In this document: positions 51,374 through 60,090 of the stretch, in pieces
How positions within the stretch are numbered: the first letter of the stretch is position 1
Layout: each line of letters begins with the position of its first letter
NCBI RefSeq assembly: GCF_030433855.1
Contig: NZ_JARUXC010000004.1
Coordinates: 124,001 to 188,000 of the forward strand
Direction: 5' to 3'
Source: Agreia sp. PsM10
GTDB taxonomy: Bacteria > Actinomycetota > Actinomycetes > Actinomycetales > Microbacteriaceae
DNA: 64,000 bases
Notes under the pieces: generated by a model
What the model saw: the letters and a program-made list of their open reading frames with translations, nothing else
What the model was told of the DNA's origin: nothing
The model's database searches: none
Made by a program: the position numbers and the translations under genes

Positions 51374-51425
51374 CCCTTCGACAGGCTCAGGGAACGGGCA
51401 GGCGTTCCCTGAGCTTGTCGAAGGG
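51374..51425. repeat. Palindromic intergenic repeat (CCCTTCGACAGGCTCAGGGAAC family)
   Basis: Facing copies (the second with one change, GAGCTTG) form a hairpin between the DeoR stop and the rhaD operator. It may also terminate the DeoR transcript. Confidence 0.85.
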
Positions 51426-51428
51426 GGT

Positions 51429-52190
51429 CTAGAGAAGTTCGACCAGGTCGCGGTACGGGTCGAGCGCCGCGTCGGCCGGGTCGAGCTCCGTCACGAGGAC
51501 GCCGATCTCGTGCCACGCGAAGCCCACCGCGAGGGCCTGCTGGCCGAGCTTCGACGAGTCGACGAGCAGCACGATCTCGCGAGCCCTCTCGGCGAAGGCC
51601 CGCTTCACCTGGCTCTCCGCGAGCGACACCTCCGAGCTTCCGTTCGGCGCATCCAGAGAGTAGGCCGACGCGAAGAACCGGCCGTAGAGCATGGACTGCG
51701 CACTCTGGCATGCGATCAGCCCGACGAAACTTCCGGTGCGGTCGTCGAGCTCTCCGCCGACGAGAATCGGCGACACCGCCTTGTTCTGATCGAGGGCGGC
51801 GAAGTTCTCGTAGCTGTTGGTCGCGACGGTCAGTGGGCCGGTCGGTGCGAGGTGGGCGGCGAGGCCTCCGGCGGTGGTGGATGCGTCGACCGCCATCGAT
51901 CCTGCGCCAGGGAGAAGAGCGGCGGCCTTCTCTGCGATGCGTGTCTTGGCGGCGAGGCCCGTTGCCCGGCGCTCGCCGAACGGCCGTGCGTCGAGGGCCG
52001 GAACGGCGCCGCCGCGCACCCGTCTCGCGAGGCCCGCCGCATCCAGTTCGTCGAGGTCGCGGCGCACGGTCATGACGCTCACGCCGAGCTGTTCGGCGGC
52101 GGCCTCGAGCCGAACCCCGCCCTCGGAGCGCAGGGTTTCGAGCAGCGCATCGCGCCGGGCCTCGGCGCCGAAGCTGCGAGTCGTCGCCAT
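51429..52190 (-). CDS. DeoR-family transcriptional regulator of the rhamnose genes
   Basis: The 253-residue protein has the DeoR helix-turn-helix (RRDALLETLRSEGGVRLEAA, then LGVSVMTVRRDLDELDAAGL) and a C-terminal sugar-phosphate-isomerase-like sensor domain (MAVDASTTAGGLAAHL, VGGELDDRTGSFVG, LLVDSSKLGQQ). It is followed on the same strand by rhaD and rhaB, so control of rhamnose use, with a phosphorylated intermediate as signal, is likely. ATG 52190 follows GGAGGCGACC. Confidence 0.9.
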   Translation of the reverse strand: MATTRSFGAEARRDALLETLRSEGGVRLEAAAEQLGVSVMTVRRDLDELDAAGLARRVRGGAVPALDARPFGERRATGLAAKTRIAEKAAALLPGAGSMAVDASTTAGGLAAHLAPTGPLTVATNSYENFAALDQNKAVSPILVGGELDDRTGSFVGLIACQSAQSMLYGRFFASAYSLDAPNGSSEVSLAESQVKRAFAERAREIVLLVDSSKLGQQALAVGFAWHEIGVLVTELDPADAALDPYRDLVELL

Positions 52191-52215
52191 GGTCGCCTCC
52201 TGTGTGAACTCGGCT

Positions 52216-52239
52216 GTGTTATCTCACATAAAGTAACAC
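52216..52239. promoter_or_regulatory. Probable autoregulatory DeoR operator
   Basis: GTGTTA (52216-52221) and TAACAC (52234-52239) are perfect arms around an AT-rich 12-base centre, 26 bases before the DeoR start. On the minus strand it shares GTTA...TT.TGT.A.AT with the site upstream of rhaD. Confidence 0.6.
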
Positions 52240-52260
52240 GGCTTCAGGAGTGGCGATGGG

Positions 52261-52320
52261 TGTTGCCCAGCGCGACGGATGTCACCGGGCGACCGGCAAC
52301 ATCCGTCGCGTCGAGCAACA
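52261..52320. repeat. 60-base hairpin repeat (TGTTGCCC family), copy 1
   Basis: The outer arms TGTTGC and GCAACA and inner segments GCGACGGATGT / ACATCCGTCGC make a long imperfect stem. The sequence is a near copy of 58249-58308. Both lie in intergenic gaps, here between the DeoR gene and the hydrolase gene. Confidence 0.75.
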
Positions 52321-52342
52321 CTCGCGACCGGTGCTAGCCGAC

Positions 52343-53059
52343 CTAGCCGAGCTCGTCGATCGCGTCGGTGATGAACTGCGCGACCTCGGCCGGCTTGGTC
52401 TGCATGACCAGGTGCGGAGCATCCAGCTCGATCACCTTGCGAGCGCCGGCTCGCTTGTATCCGAAGCGCTCGACGTCGGGGTTGATGGTGTGGTCTGCGC
52501 TCGAGACGATGCCCCAGCTGGGCTTGGCTTTCCAGGCGGCCACCGGCGCGGTCTCCGAGAAGGCGACGGCCGCGAGGGGGCGCTGTCCGACGGCGAGTAC
52601 GCGCGCGGTGTCGGTGGGAACGCCGGCGGCGAAGATCTCGGGGAAGGCATCGATCTTCACCGAGACGTCGGTTCCGGGCTCCGCGCCCTCGATGGGGTAC
52701 GGCGAGTACACGAGGTTCGCGGCGAGCGGCGAGTCGGGGAAGCCGCCCTGCAGCTGGCCCAGGCTCTCGCCCTCGTCGAGCGCATAGCCCGACACGTAGA
52801 CGAGGCCGATCACGTTCTCGGCGACGCCCGCGACCGTGATGACGGCTCCGCCGTAGGAGTGGCCGGCGAGGATGACCGGTCCGTCGATCTGCTCGACGAA
52901 CGACTTGATGTAGGCGGAGTCGCCGATCAGGCTGCGGTTGAACACCGGGGGAACGTGCACGGTGTAGCCCTGGTTCAACAGCGCGAGGGTGACGGGCGCC
53001 CAGCTGGCGGCGTCGGCGAATGCTCCGTGCACGAGCACGATGGTGGGTTTCGTGGACAT
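52343..53059 (-). CDS. Alpha/beta hydrolase
   Basis: The 238-residue hydrolase has the oxyanion segment IVLVHGAFADAASW, nucleophile motif LAGHSYGGAVI (Ser about 78), acid SSADHTINP and final His in LDAPHLVMQ. The compact lid and the VHGAFADASSW-type opening match the group that includes plant-type hydroxynitrile lyase/esterase-like enzymes and arylesterase-like proteins. ATG 53059. It lies downstream of a MaoC protein and an MFS exporter on the same strand. Substrate unknown. Confidence 0.9.
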   Translation of the reverse strand: MSTKPTIVLVHGAFADAASWAPVTLALLNQGYTVHVPPVFNRSLIGDSAYIKSFVEQIDGPVILAGHSYGGAVITVAGVAENVIGLVYVSGYALDEGESLGQLQGGFPDSPLAANLVYSPYPIEGAEPGTDVSVKIDAFPEIFAAGVPTDTARVLAVGQRPLAAVAFSETAPVAAWKAKPSWGIVSSADHTINPDVERFGYKRAGARKVIELDAPHLVMQTKPAEVAQFITDAIDELG

Positions 53060-53116
53060 GATCTTCTTCCTTATTTCTGAGGGGTGGTGTGATGCGCGGA
53101 TGCGCCGATGGGAAAG

Positions 53117-53635
53117 TCAGGCGCCGGCCGGGGTGCGGCGCAGCAGGTAGGTGTGCTCGCCCGAGAGCACGATCTCGGAGCGTTGGTTGTGCACGGTGGC
53201 CGAGGCGGTGACGATGCCGTTCGGGCCGTCGGGGGCAAGCGAGGTGATGCGCAGCTCGGAATAGAGGGTGTCGCCGGCGTGCACCTCGCCGAGGAACTTC
53301 GCACTCAGGCCGGTGAAGGCGATGAACACCTCTCCGATCACATGCGGGAACAGGGTGGCGCCGGGAGCCGTGAATGCCAGCACCTGCAGGCCGTGCACGA
53401 CCGGTGCGCTGTGGCCGTGGGCCTTCGCCCAGACGGCGTCGTAGTGCACCGGGTGATTGTCGGCCGAGACGGCCTGAAACGCGGATGCGTGCGCGTCGGT
53501 CAGCGTGCGGCTGGGCGCACGGAACACCTCCCCGACGATCAGCTCTTCGAACGTTCGGGGCGCGACGATGGCGAAGTCGAGCGGGTCGAAGTCGTCAGGG
53601 GCGGAGGCGTGGGTGGTGGAGGCGTCAGCGGACAC
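53117..53635 (-). CDS. MaoC-like hot-dog dehydratase
   Basis: The 172-residue protein shows the hydratase-2 pattern: TLTDAHASAFQAVSADNHPVHYD (split here around Asp and His of the catalytic loop), APVVHGLQVLAF, and KFLGEVHAGDTLYSEL. MaoC proteins hydrate enoyl-CoA or act on similar thioesters. GTG 53635 overlaps the MFS gene stop by 11 bases, so the genes are co-transcribed. Confidence 0.88.
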   Translation of the reverse strand: MSADASTTHASAPDDFDPLDFAIVAPRTFEELIVGEVFRAPSRTLTDAHASAFQAVSADNHPVHYDAVWAKAHGHSAPVVHGLQVLAFTAPGATLFPHVIGEVFIAFTGLSAKFLGEVHAGDTLYSELRITSLAPDGPNGIVTASATVHNQRSEIVLSGEHTYLLRRTPAGA

Positions 53636-55385
53636 GGTCTGTTCCTTCTTTCGTGGGGGTCTTCGGGATGTGACGAGGCACGGCGACCGAGACGAGGTGC
53701 TCGACCGTGGGCGGGGAGGCCGACAGCCGGCGCGCGGCGTCGACGATCTCGGCGTCGTACCCGGTCGTGCGGGTGTGGTGCTGGCTCAGGTGCTCCCGCC
53801 AGGTGCCGACCTGGAACGCCTCGATCAGGAATCCCGGATGCTCGCGGTCGTCGTAGACGTTCCAGGAGCGGGCGCCCGTTCGACGACGGCTCTGCTCGAC
53901 GGCGCGCATCGCGTCGAGGAAGGCGGCGCGATCGGTGTCTGCGATCTCGTAGCGCACGATGACCAGCGTCGAGCCGGCCGGGTCGAGCGGGTGCGCGGCC
54001 GGCGTGGCCGCATCCGGAACCGTGGCCGAACCCGAGCCCGAGCCTGTGCCCGAGCCCGTCTCGGGGCCGGCGTCGTCGTCGCCCGGCAGCGGCGTCGCGA
54101 TCGGCGGAACGTCGGTCAGGGGCATCGCGGACGACGCCCTGCTCTTGTCGGCGGTGGAAAGGAAGGGCCTCGCGAGCAGCAGGGCCGCGCCGAGCACCAC
54201 GACCACACCCGCTCCGACCATCGTCTCGGCCGTGCCGAAGACACCGCCGAGCGCTCCGATGACCGCGGCGCCGAACGCCGTGCCCCCGAACAGCACCAGT
54301 TGATAGACGGATAGTCCGCGGGTGCGCACCCATCCGGGCAGGAAGGCCTGCACCGTGCCGTTCAGGGTGGCGATCACGCCGATCCACGACAGCCCCACGA
54401 GAACGAGCACCGGCAGGGTGATCCACAGCGTCTGCGACAGGGCGGTCGCCGCGATGCCGATGCCGTAGGCAGTGCTCGTGACGACGACGAGGCGGGAGGT
54501 GCCGAGGGCCGCCCGCGCCTTCGGAATGACGAACGCGCCCGCTATCGATCCGATGCCGAGCGCGGCGAGGAGAACGCCGTACCCGTTGGAGTCGAGCCCG
54601 AGGCGGCTGCTCGCGAGAACGGGGAGCAGTGCCCAGAGCGCGTTGGCCGGAATGATGAAGATGAGCAGCTGAAAGTAGATGCGCCGAACGACCCCGGCGT
54701 GCAGCACGTAGCGCAGGCCCGCGCGGGTCGCCGACATGAAGGGCTCGCGGTCTCCCTGCGGCGGCGTGTAGCCCTTGAAGAGGATCAGCGCGATCAGCAG
54801 TCCCGCGAAGCTCAGGGCGTTCAGAGCGAAGACGAACGGGATGCCCCACGATCCGATCACGACGCCGGCGATGGCCGGTCCGATGGCCCGGGCCACATTG
54901 ACGCCGATCGAGGAGAGCGAGGCGGCCTCGCCGACCAGGGGTTTCGGCACGACTCCCGGAACGAACGCCTGATACGCGGGCAGCTGGATGGCCGACGCGA
55001 CGCCGAGCGCGAAGGTGAAGGCCAGCAGCAGAGTCGGTGTCATCACTCCGGCCGCGGTGAGCACGGCCAGCCCGGCCGCCACGAGCGCCTGCGCCGACTG
55101 CACCCCGATCAGCAGGTGCCGCTTGTTCGCGAACTCGCCGAGAACGCCCGCGGGGATGCCGAACAGCAGCACGGGGGCGGCCGCGGCGGTCGAGACGAGC
55201 GCGATGATCGCGGGCGACGCGTGCTGTTCCACCAGAAACCACTGGGCGCCGACCGTCTGCATCCAGCCGCCGATGTTGCTCACGACATCGGCGATCCAGA
55301 GCCAACGGAAGATGGCGACGGCCAGCGGGGCGAGTGCTCCCGGAGCCTTCGCCGTCGTCTGACCGGTGTCGAGCGGAGAGGTCAT
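53625..55385 (-). CDS. MFS exporter (EntS/MFS_3-like) with C-terminal monooxygenase-like domain
   Basis: About 400 residues form 12 helices of the MFS_3 type: FRWLWIADVVSNIGGWMQTV, then GAQWFLVE, LPAYQAFVPGVVPKP and SLSSIGVNVARAIGPAIAG are characteristic. After an acidic Gly/Ser linker (GSGTGSGSGSATV) comes an extension of about 110 residues (VIVRYEIADTDRAAFLDAM, RSWNVYDDREHPGFLIEAF and WREHLSQHHTRTT), a dimeric alpha-beta-barrel domain like antibiotic-biosynthesis monooxygenases; this fusion recurs in MFS_3 annotations. ATG 55385 overlaps the stop of an upstream fragment by four bases. Confidence 0.9.
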   Translation of the reverse strand: MTSPLDTGQTTAKAPGALAPLAVAIFRWLWIADVVSNIGGWMQTVGAQWFLVEQHASPAIIALVSTAAAAPVLLFGIPAGVLGEFANKRHLLIGVQSAQALVAAGLAVLTAAGVMTPTLLLAFTFALGVASAIQLPAYQAFVPGVVPKPLVGEAASLSSIGVNVARAIGPAIAGVVIGSWGIPFVFALNALSFAGLLIALILFKGYTPPQGDREPFMSATRAGLRYVLHAGVVRRIYFQLLIFIIPANALWALLPVLASSRLGLDSNGYGVLLAALGIGSIAGAFVIPKARAALGTSRLVVVTSTAYGIGIAATALSQTLWITLPVLVLVGLSWIGVIATLNGTVQAFLPGWVRTRGLSVYQLVLFGGTAFGAAVIGALGGVFGTAETMVGAGVVVVLGAALLLARPFLSTADKSRASSAMPLTDVPPIATPLPGDDDAGPETGSGTGSGSGSATVPDAATPAAHPLDPAGSTLVIVRYEIADTDRAAFLDAMRAVEQSRRRTGARSWNVYDDREHPGFLIEAFQVGTWREHLSQHHTRTTGYDAEIVDAARRLSASPPTVEHLVSVAVPRHIPKTPTKEGTDRVR

Positions 55386-55620
55386 GACTGCCCTTCTTTC
55401 GACAGCCGCTCTGTCGCGCGAATCCGGCTGTCCGAGGTCGAATGCGTCGAGACTACGACCGCGAAGAGAAAGCAGGCTAGTAACGCTGGGGTCAGGGCCG
55501 CTCGGTCGCTGAAGGCGACGGCACCTGCCCCACCGATCAGGCATCCGCCGAGGAAGCCCGGAAGCAGCGGCCACGCGTCGAGCCAGCGCGCGCGTCGTGA
55601 TGGCCATGAGTGACGTTCCC
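55382..55620 (-). pseudogene. Fragment of a membrane protein gene upstream of the MFS gene
   Basis: The minus frame ending at TGA 55382-55384 carries two hydrophobic segments, LLPGFLGGCLIGGAGAVAFS and LTPALLACFLFAVVV, a pattern like the last helices of DUF1275/YoaK proteins. The rest of such a protein is absent. The stop overlaps the MFS ATG as ATGA, as if it were once the first gene of the operon. The DUF1275 link is tentative. Confidence 0.35.
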
Positions 55621-55775
55621 TTCGCTGAGCTAGCTGACATATGCGCTGTGAGCCGGTGATCTCACTGTGCTCCGGCCCTGGGAAGTGCTGCCGAGGCCTG
55701 CGCCTGAGACGTCGAGTCCTGCGTAAAAAGCCGATTCCTCGACAAACGAAGGAGCACCGCTTCGACAGAGGACGC

Positions 55776-56738
55776 ATGATTGAGGAACGGTCAATCCACA
55801 ATCTCGAGGGGGGTCACGCGGTGCTTCTGCCATCGAACGACTCCTGTGTGCTGGTGCAGATGTCGGCGAAGACTCTGCGCGAGGTACCCGCATACCGGCG
55901 CATGTCGCGGCGCTCGTTCGAGGGGCTCGCGATGTCGCGCATCGCCTCCGTTCCTCAGGCGGTCACGGCGCACCTCGACGAGGTTCCCGCCGGTCAGATC
56001 GAGAGCGCCCAGGTGCAGCTCGTGCACTCGGGCCGGCTGATCCTCGATCAGGCGGATCACCAGACCGAGGTGCGGGCGGGCGAGCTCGTGGTGTACGACG
56101 CGTCGCGGCCGTTCTCCTTCGTCTACCCCGACGAGTTCCGAACGACGATCGTGCAGATCCCCGCCCACGCGCTCGGGGTGACGAACGGCGAACTGCTGAC
56201 GATCTCGGCCGGCGCCGTGTCGCGCAGCTCGGCCAACGCAGGTGTGCTCGCCGCCCTGTTGAAGGCGGCCGACACGAACTACGACGGCCTCGGCGGGAAC
56301 AGTCGGCGGGCCCTCTCTCGAACGCTGGTCGACGCCGTGCGCCTGGTGGCCGCAGAGCACACGGACCGGATGTCGACGGTCGACGACAACCGGGTCGCCT
56401 TGGCCTCGGCCGCCCGGTCGTACGTCGCCGCGCACGTGCACGACCCCACCCTGTCGGCGGTCGTCATCGCGGCGCGCATGCACGTGTCCGTGCGCACCCT
56501 GCACGCCGCCTTCGAGGACGAGCCCGAGACGCTCGGCCAGGCCATCCGGCGTTCGCGTCTCGAGGCGGCGCGCACCCTGTTGGCGACGACGTCGCAGACC
56601 GTGCGAGCCGTGGCCGAGAGCGTGGGCTACTTCGACGTCACCCACTTCATCCGCGTGTTCAAGAATTCCGAGGGCGTGACGCCCGCCCAGTGGCGGCGTC
56701 GGCAGGTGGGCGGCAGCGGGTCGGGGCTGCTCTCGTGA
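55776..56738 (+). CDS. AraC-family transcriptional regulator
   Basis: The 320-residue protein has an N-terminal AraC-binding-like sensor domain (about 45-190; HSGRLILDQADHQTEVRAGE, VVYDASRPFSFVYP) and a C-terminal double helix-turn-helix (LSAVVIAARMHVSVRTLHAA, then AESVGYFDVTHFIRVFKNSE). ATG 55776. It is divergent from the MFS-MaoC-hydrolase operon, which it probably activates, and overlaps a second AraC-type gene. Confidence 0.88.
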   Translation: MIEERSIHNLEGGHAVLLPSNDSCVLVQMSAKTLREVPAYRRMSRRSFEGLAMSRIASVPQAVTAHLDEVPAGQIESAQVQLVHSGRLILDQADHQTEVRAGELVVYDASRPFSFVYPDEFRTTIVQIPAHALGVTNGELLTISAGAVSRSSANAGVLAALLKAADTNYDGLGGNSRRALSRTLVDAVRLVAAEHTDRMSTVDDNRVALASAARSYVAAHVHDPTLSAVVIAARMHVSVRTLHAAFEDEPETLGQAIRRSRLEAARTLLATTSQTVRAVAESVGYFDVTHFIRVFKNSEGVTPAQWRRRQVGGSGSGLLS

Positions 56739-57487
56739 CGAAGGGCGGGCTGGTTACCGAGACCGTCGAGATCGTCGTCGAATCGGATGTCGAGGGTTCT
56801 CGAGACGGCGGCAGGGCGTCGATCCGCGTGCGTGGCGCTCGCGTCACGCTGCGCGTGCCTGGGTCGGTGTCGGCATCGGCGCCGGAGCCTGCGTCGGCGT
56901 CTGCTGGATCGACCGTCGCTCGGGTGGAACTCCTGTGGCTGACGCCGGCGGAGACCGAGGTGCTCGAGCATGGCGGTGCGATCGACGCGACCCAGGGGCT
57001 CGGGGCCGTGCTCGCTCCGCTGCTGATCCGGCTCGGCGGCGCGCAGGATGATCGTCGGAGACTCGCGATCATGGCGCGCGGGTTGCTGTCGGCGATCGCG
57101 GCCGAGCGCGCGGTCTCGGAGGATCACGACGTGACCGCACGGCAGAGGCTGGCGGTGCTGGCCATGCAGCTGGTTCACTCCCAACTCGAGGATCCGGGCC
57201 TGTCGAGCGCCTCGATCGCGCAGCAGCTCTCCGTGCCGCTTCGCACCCTGCAGGATGCGTTCCGCTCGTCGCCCGCGTCCCTCGCGGAGTCGATCCGGCT
57301 GTTGAGGCTGGAACGGGCGTGGCTCGACCTTCATTCTTCGCCCGGAGAGTTTCCCCTCGACGTGTCGGCGCTGGGCGCGAGGTGGGGCTTCCGCGGGCGC
57401 GACCATTTCGTCCGGGCCTTCGAGCGGCACTACGGGGTGCGCCCCGAGCTGGCTCGCGACGCGTCACAGAGTGCTGTTCGGGTATGA
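56735..57487 (+). CDS. AraC-like DNA-binding protein
   Basis: The C-terminal 100 residues are an AraC helix-turn-helix pair (LSSASIAQQLSVPLRTLQDA, then LGARWGFRGRDHFVRAFERH). The N-terminal 150 residues lack a recognisable cupin and contain low-complexity Ala/Ser sequence (SVSASAPEPASASAGS). GTG 56735 overlaps the stop of the preceding AraC gene as GTGA, so the two regulators are made together. Two co-translated AraC proteins suggest a heteromeric or backup regulator; this is inference. Confidence 0.75.
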   Translation: MTKGGLVTETVEIVVESDVEGSRDGGRASIRVRGARVTLRVPGSVSASAPEPASASAGSTVARVELLWLTPAETEVLEHGGAIDATQGLGAVLAPLLIRLGGAQDDRRRLAIMARGLLSAIAAERAVSEDHDVTARQRLAVLAMQLVHSQLEDPGLSSASIAQQLSVPLRTLQDAFRSSPASLAESIRLLRLERAWLDLHSSPGEFPLDVSALGARWGFRGRDHFVRAFERHYGVRPELARDASQSAVRV

Positions 57488-57596
57488 GATCCGCGCGTTC
57501 TGTGACAGGTCGATGGGTATCGGCGGTGCGACGTTGCGGCTCACCTGATCGAGGAGCGCGCGGCGCGCACTCGTGCGCAGACGGCAGTATGGATGC

Positions 57597-58223
57597 ATGA
57601 CGTGGCGAGAGAGACTCGGTCGCGCGGGTCGTCCCGTCGTCCTGTCGATTGCGCGAGTACTCCGCGGCGACTCAGAGGCGGGGAATTCTCCGGTGCAGGT
57701 CACGCCGACGCCGTCTCCAGTTCGGCCGGCCACCCCGGCGATACAGCCCGAGCCTGAGTCCGGGTCCCCGAGCGAGGTGCACGCATGGTCGTTGCCTCCG
57801 TGGGGGCTCCTGCCCTCTCAGATTCCGCAGCGGCTCGAGGTGCTGCCAGGTCCGTCATCGCTGGAGCTCTTTCGCCGATCGCGCAGGATTGCCGCCTGGG
57901 GCTTCGCGTCGTATGCCGTTGTCGTGGTCGCGGCGTTCATCATCGTCGGCAGGCCGGGGCCGGTTACCCTCTTCGCCCTGGTCGCGCTGGTCGTAGGGGG
58001 CGCGGCGTTCGGGCTGGTCGGGCCGCCTTATGTGGAACGCATCAAAGACGAGCATCGTGAGGGATACACGGTCTGGCGCCAGAACACGCTCTGGAAACCG
58101 CAGGTGGATGCCGCGACCGGCTTCGTAATCAGGCCGGCGGGGGCTCGCGCGCTCTCCCTGCAGGAAGAGGCCGTGGCTCTGAAAAGAGTGCGTGAGATAG
58201 CGCGCTACCTCGACGAGCGCTGA
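57597..58223 (+). CDS. Two-helix membrane protein, function unknown
   Basis: The 208-residue protein has a basic N-terminus, a Pro-rich region (about 30-60), two adjacent hydrophobic helices (FASYAVVVVAAFIIVG and LFALVALVVGGAAFGLVG, about 107-142) and a charged cytoplasmic tail (QEEAVALKRVREIARYLDER). ATG 57597 may be leaderless. I recognise no family. Confidence 0.6.
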   Translation: MTWRERLGRAGRPVVLSIARVLRGDSEAGNSPVQVTPTPSPVRPATPAIQPEPESGSPSEVHAWSLPPWGLLPSQIPQRLEVLPGPSSLELFRRSRRIAAWGFASYAVVVVAAFIIVGRPGPVTLFALVALVVGGAAFGLVGPPYVERIKDEHREGYTVWRQNTLWKPQVDAATGFVIRPAGARALSLQEEAVALKRVREIARYLDER

Positions 58224-58248
58224 CGAGTCGGGTTTGGGATCGCGCCCA

Positions 58249-58308
58249 TGTTGCCCAGCGCGACGGGTGTTGCCGGGTGACCGGCAACATCCGTCGCTGC
58301 GGGCAACA
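58249..58308. repeat. 60-base hairpin repeat (TGTTGCCC family), copy 2
   Basis: TGTTGCCCAGCGCGACGG at the left pairs with CCGTCGCTGCGGGCAACA at the right, and TGTTGCCGG with CCGGCAACA around a four-base loop GTGA. It is nearly identical to 52261-52320. It lies between a plus-strand stop and a minus-strand stop and may terminate both. Confidence 0.78.
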
Positions 58309-58328
58309 GACGCGACGTGCGAAGCGGG

Positions 58329-59867
58329 TTAGTGGGCCGCAGGGACCGCGTCGTGCGGGGCTCCCTCTGACTGGGCGGGTGCCTTTACGAAGAAGCTGAT
58401 CACGATCGCGGCGAGCGAGATGAACGCGCCGTACATGATGGCCGCGTGGATGCCTCCGGCGGTGTCGACCGCGCTCGGTGCGCTGCCACCCGAGAGGGCG
58501 ATCGCCCGTGCGGACATGACGGACACGAAGAGGGCGGTTCCGGCTGCCCCGGCGAGCTGCTGCACTGTTCCCACCACGGCACTGCCGTGCGAGTACAGCT
58601 TCGGAGTGAGCGACGCGAGGCCCGCGGTGAACAGGGGCGTGAACAGCAGCGCGAGGCCGAGGCTCATGCCGATGTGCGCGACGAGCACCCAGCCCCATGC
58701 TGTGGTGGCGGTGAAGAGGGTCATGCCCCAGAAGGCGGCGCTCACGATGATCGATCCCGGAATCAGCAGCACTCGCGGCCCGAAACGGTCGTAGATGCGG
58801 CCGACGAACGGCGCCAGGATGCCCATGAGCAGCCCGCCGGGCAGCAGGAGCAGGCCCGTGGAGAGGGTGCTGAGGCCGAGGACGCTCTGCGTGTAGATCG
58901 GCAGGATGATGAGGGTTCCGAAGAGGGCCATCATGCTGATCGCCAGCATCGCGATGGCCACCGAGAAGGTGCCCGAGCGGAACACGCGAAGGTCGAGAAG
59001 CGCCTTCTCGCGACGGGCCAGCGAGACCTGGCGCAGGATGAACACGGCCAGCGCCACGATGCCGACGACGAGCGGCAGCCAGCCGGGCATCGCGCCCTCA
59101 GCGCTTTCGCCGCCGAGGGAGCTCAGGCCGTAGACCAGCCCGCCGAACGCGAAGGCCGAGAGGATGACCGAGAAGACATCGAGGGGAGCCTTGCGCGGCT
59201 CGGTGACGTTGGGGATCTTGAGGAAGCCGAGCACGAGCGAACCGACGGCGATGGGCAGAACGATCCAGAACATCCAGCGCCAGTCGAGCACGCTGAGGAT
59301 GAGCCCCGAGATGGTGGGGCCGATGGCCGGGGCCACCGAGATGACGATCGAGATGTTGCCCATGGTGCGGCCGCGGGTTGCCGGGGGAACGAGGTTGAGC
59401 ACGGTGGTCATGAGCAGCGGCATCATGATGGCCGTTCCGCTGGCCTGGATGACCCGGCCCGCGAGCAGGACCTCGAAGCCCGGAGCCATGGCCGAGATGA
59501 ACGTGCCCGCGCTGAAGAGCGCCATCGCGGCGAGGAACACCGGCCGTGTGTTGAAGCGCTGCAGCAGGAACCCGGTGATGGGAATGACCACGGCCATGGT
59601 GAGCATGAACGCGGTGGTCAGCCACTGCGCGGCCTCGGCGGCGATGTCGAGGTCTGTCATGAGCACGGGCAGCGCCACGCTCATGATCGTCTCGTTCAGG
59701 ATGACGACGAATGCCGACACCAGAAGCAGCGAGATGACGAGGCGGTTGCGCCCGGCGAGCGCGGGATCTTCGGCCCAGGGCGACGCGGGTGCGTCGTGCG
59801 ACCCCGAAGCGGTGGACGGCGCGACGGCCGGTACGGAGTCTGTGGGCGGTGCGAGGCGATCAGTCAC
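58329..59867 (-). CDS. DHA2-family (EmrB/QacA-like) MFS drug exporter
   Basis: The protein of about 512 residues has 14 predicted helices. LNETIMSVALPVLMTDLDI, LLAGRVIQASGTAIMMPLLM and GPTISGLILSVLDWRWMFWI are the classical DHA2 motifs (antiporter motif C around VAPAIGPTISG). GTG 59867 follows GGAG. A proton-drug antiporter is expected; substrates cannot be read. It is separated from rhaI by a hairpin, so probably independent of rhamnose control. Confidence 0.93.
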   Translation of the reverse strand: MTDRLAPPTDSVPAVAPSTASGSHDAPASPWAEDPALAGRNRLVISLLLVSAFVVILNETIMSVALPVLMTDLDIAAEAAQWLTTAFMLTMAVVIPITGFLLQRFNTRPVFLAAMALFSAGTFISAMAPGFEVLLAGRVIQASGTAIMMPLLMTTVLNLVPPATRGRTMGNISIVISVAPAIGPTISGLILSVLDWRWMFWIVLPIAVGSLVLGFLKIPNVTEPRKAPLDVFSVILSAFAFGGLVYGLSSLGGESAEGAMPGWLPLVVGIVALAVFILRQVSLARREKALLDLRVFRSGTFSVAIAMLAISMMALFGTLIILPIYTQSVLGLSTLSTGLLLLPGGLLMGILAPFVGRIYDRFGPRVLLIPGSIIVSAAFWGMTLFTATTAWGWVLVAHIGMSLGLALLFTPLFTAGLASLTPKLYSHGSAVVGTVQQLAGAAGTALFVSVMSARAIALSGGSAPSAVDTAGGIHAAIMYGAFISLAAIVISFFVKAPAQSEGAPHDAVPAAH

Positions 59868-60007
59868 GAGAACTCCAGGGCTGAGGGGAAGAAAGAAGAA
59901 AGGCAGCGGAGGCGAGCGGAGCAACGGCTCGCGGAATTCGCTTCATCGGGAGAACCTGCCTCCACTCTCCACTATTCCTCCGACACTCGAAAGAGTTCGA
60001 ACACGAA

Positions 60008-60067
60008 CGCGCCCGCCCGGTGCATACGCGCCCTGTCGAGGGGCGGCGGATGCGCCGAGCGGGCGCG
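60008..60067. terminator. Hairpin downstream of rhaI
   Basis: CGCGCCCGC (60008-60016) and GCGGGCGCG (60059-60067) are perfect arms, with further GC pairing inside. It lies 24 bases past the rhaI stop on the minus strand. Confidence 0.5.
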
Positions 60068-60090
60068 GATACGGTGGGATCAGCGGGTCG

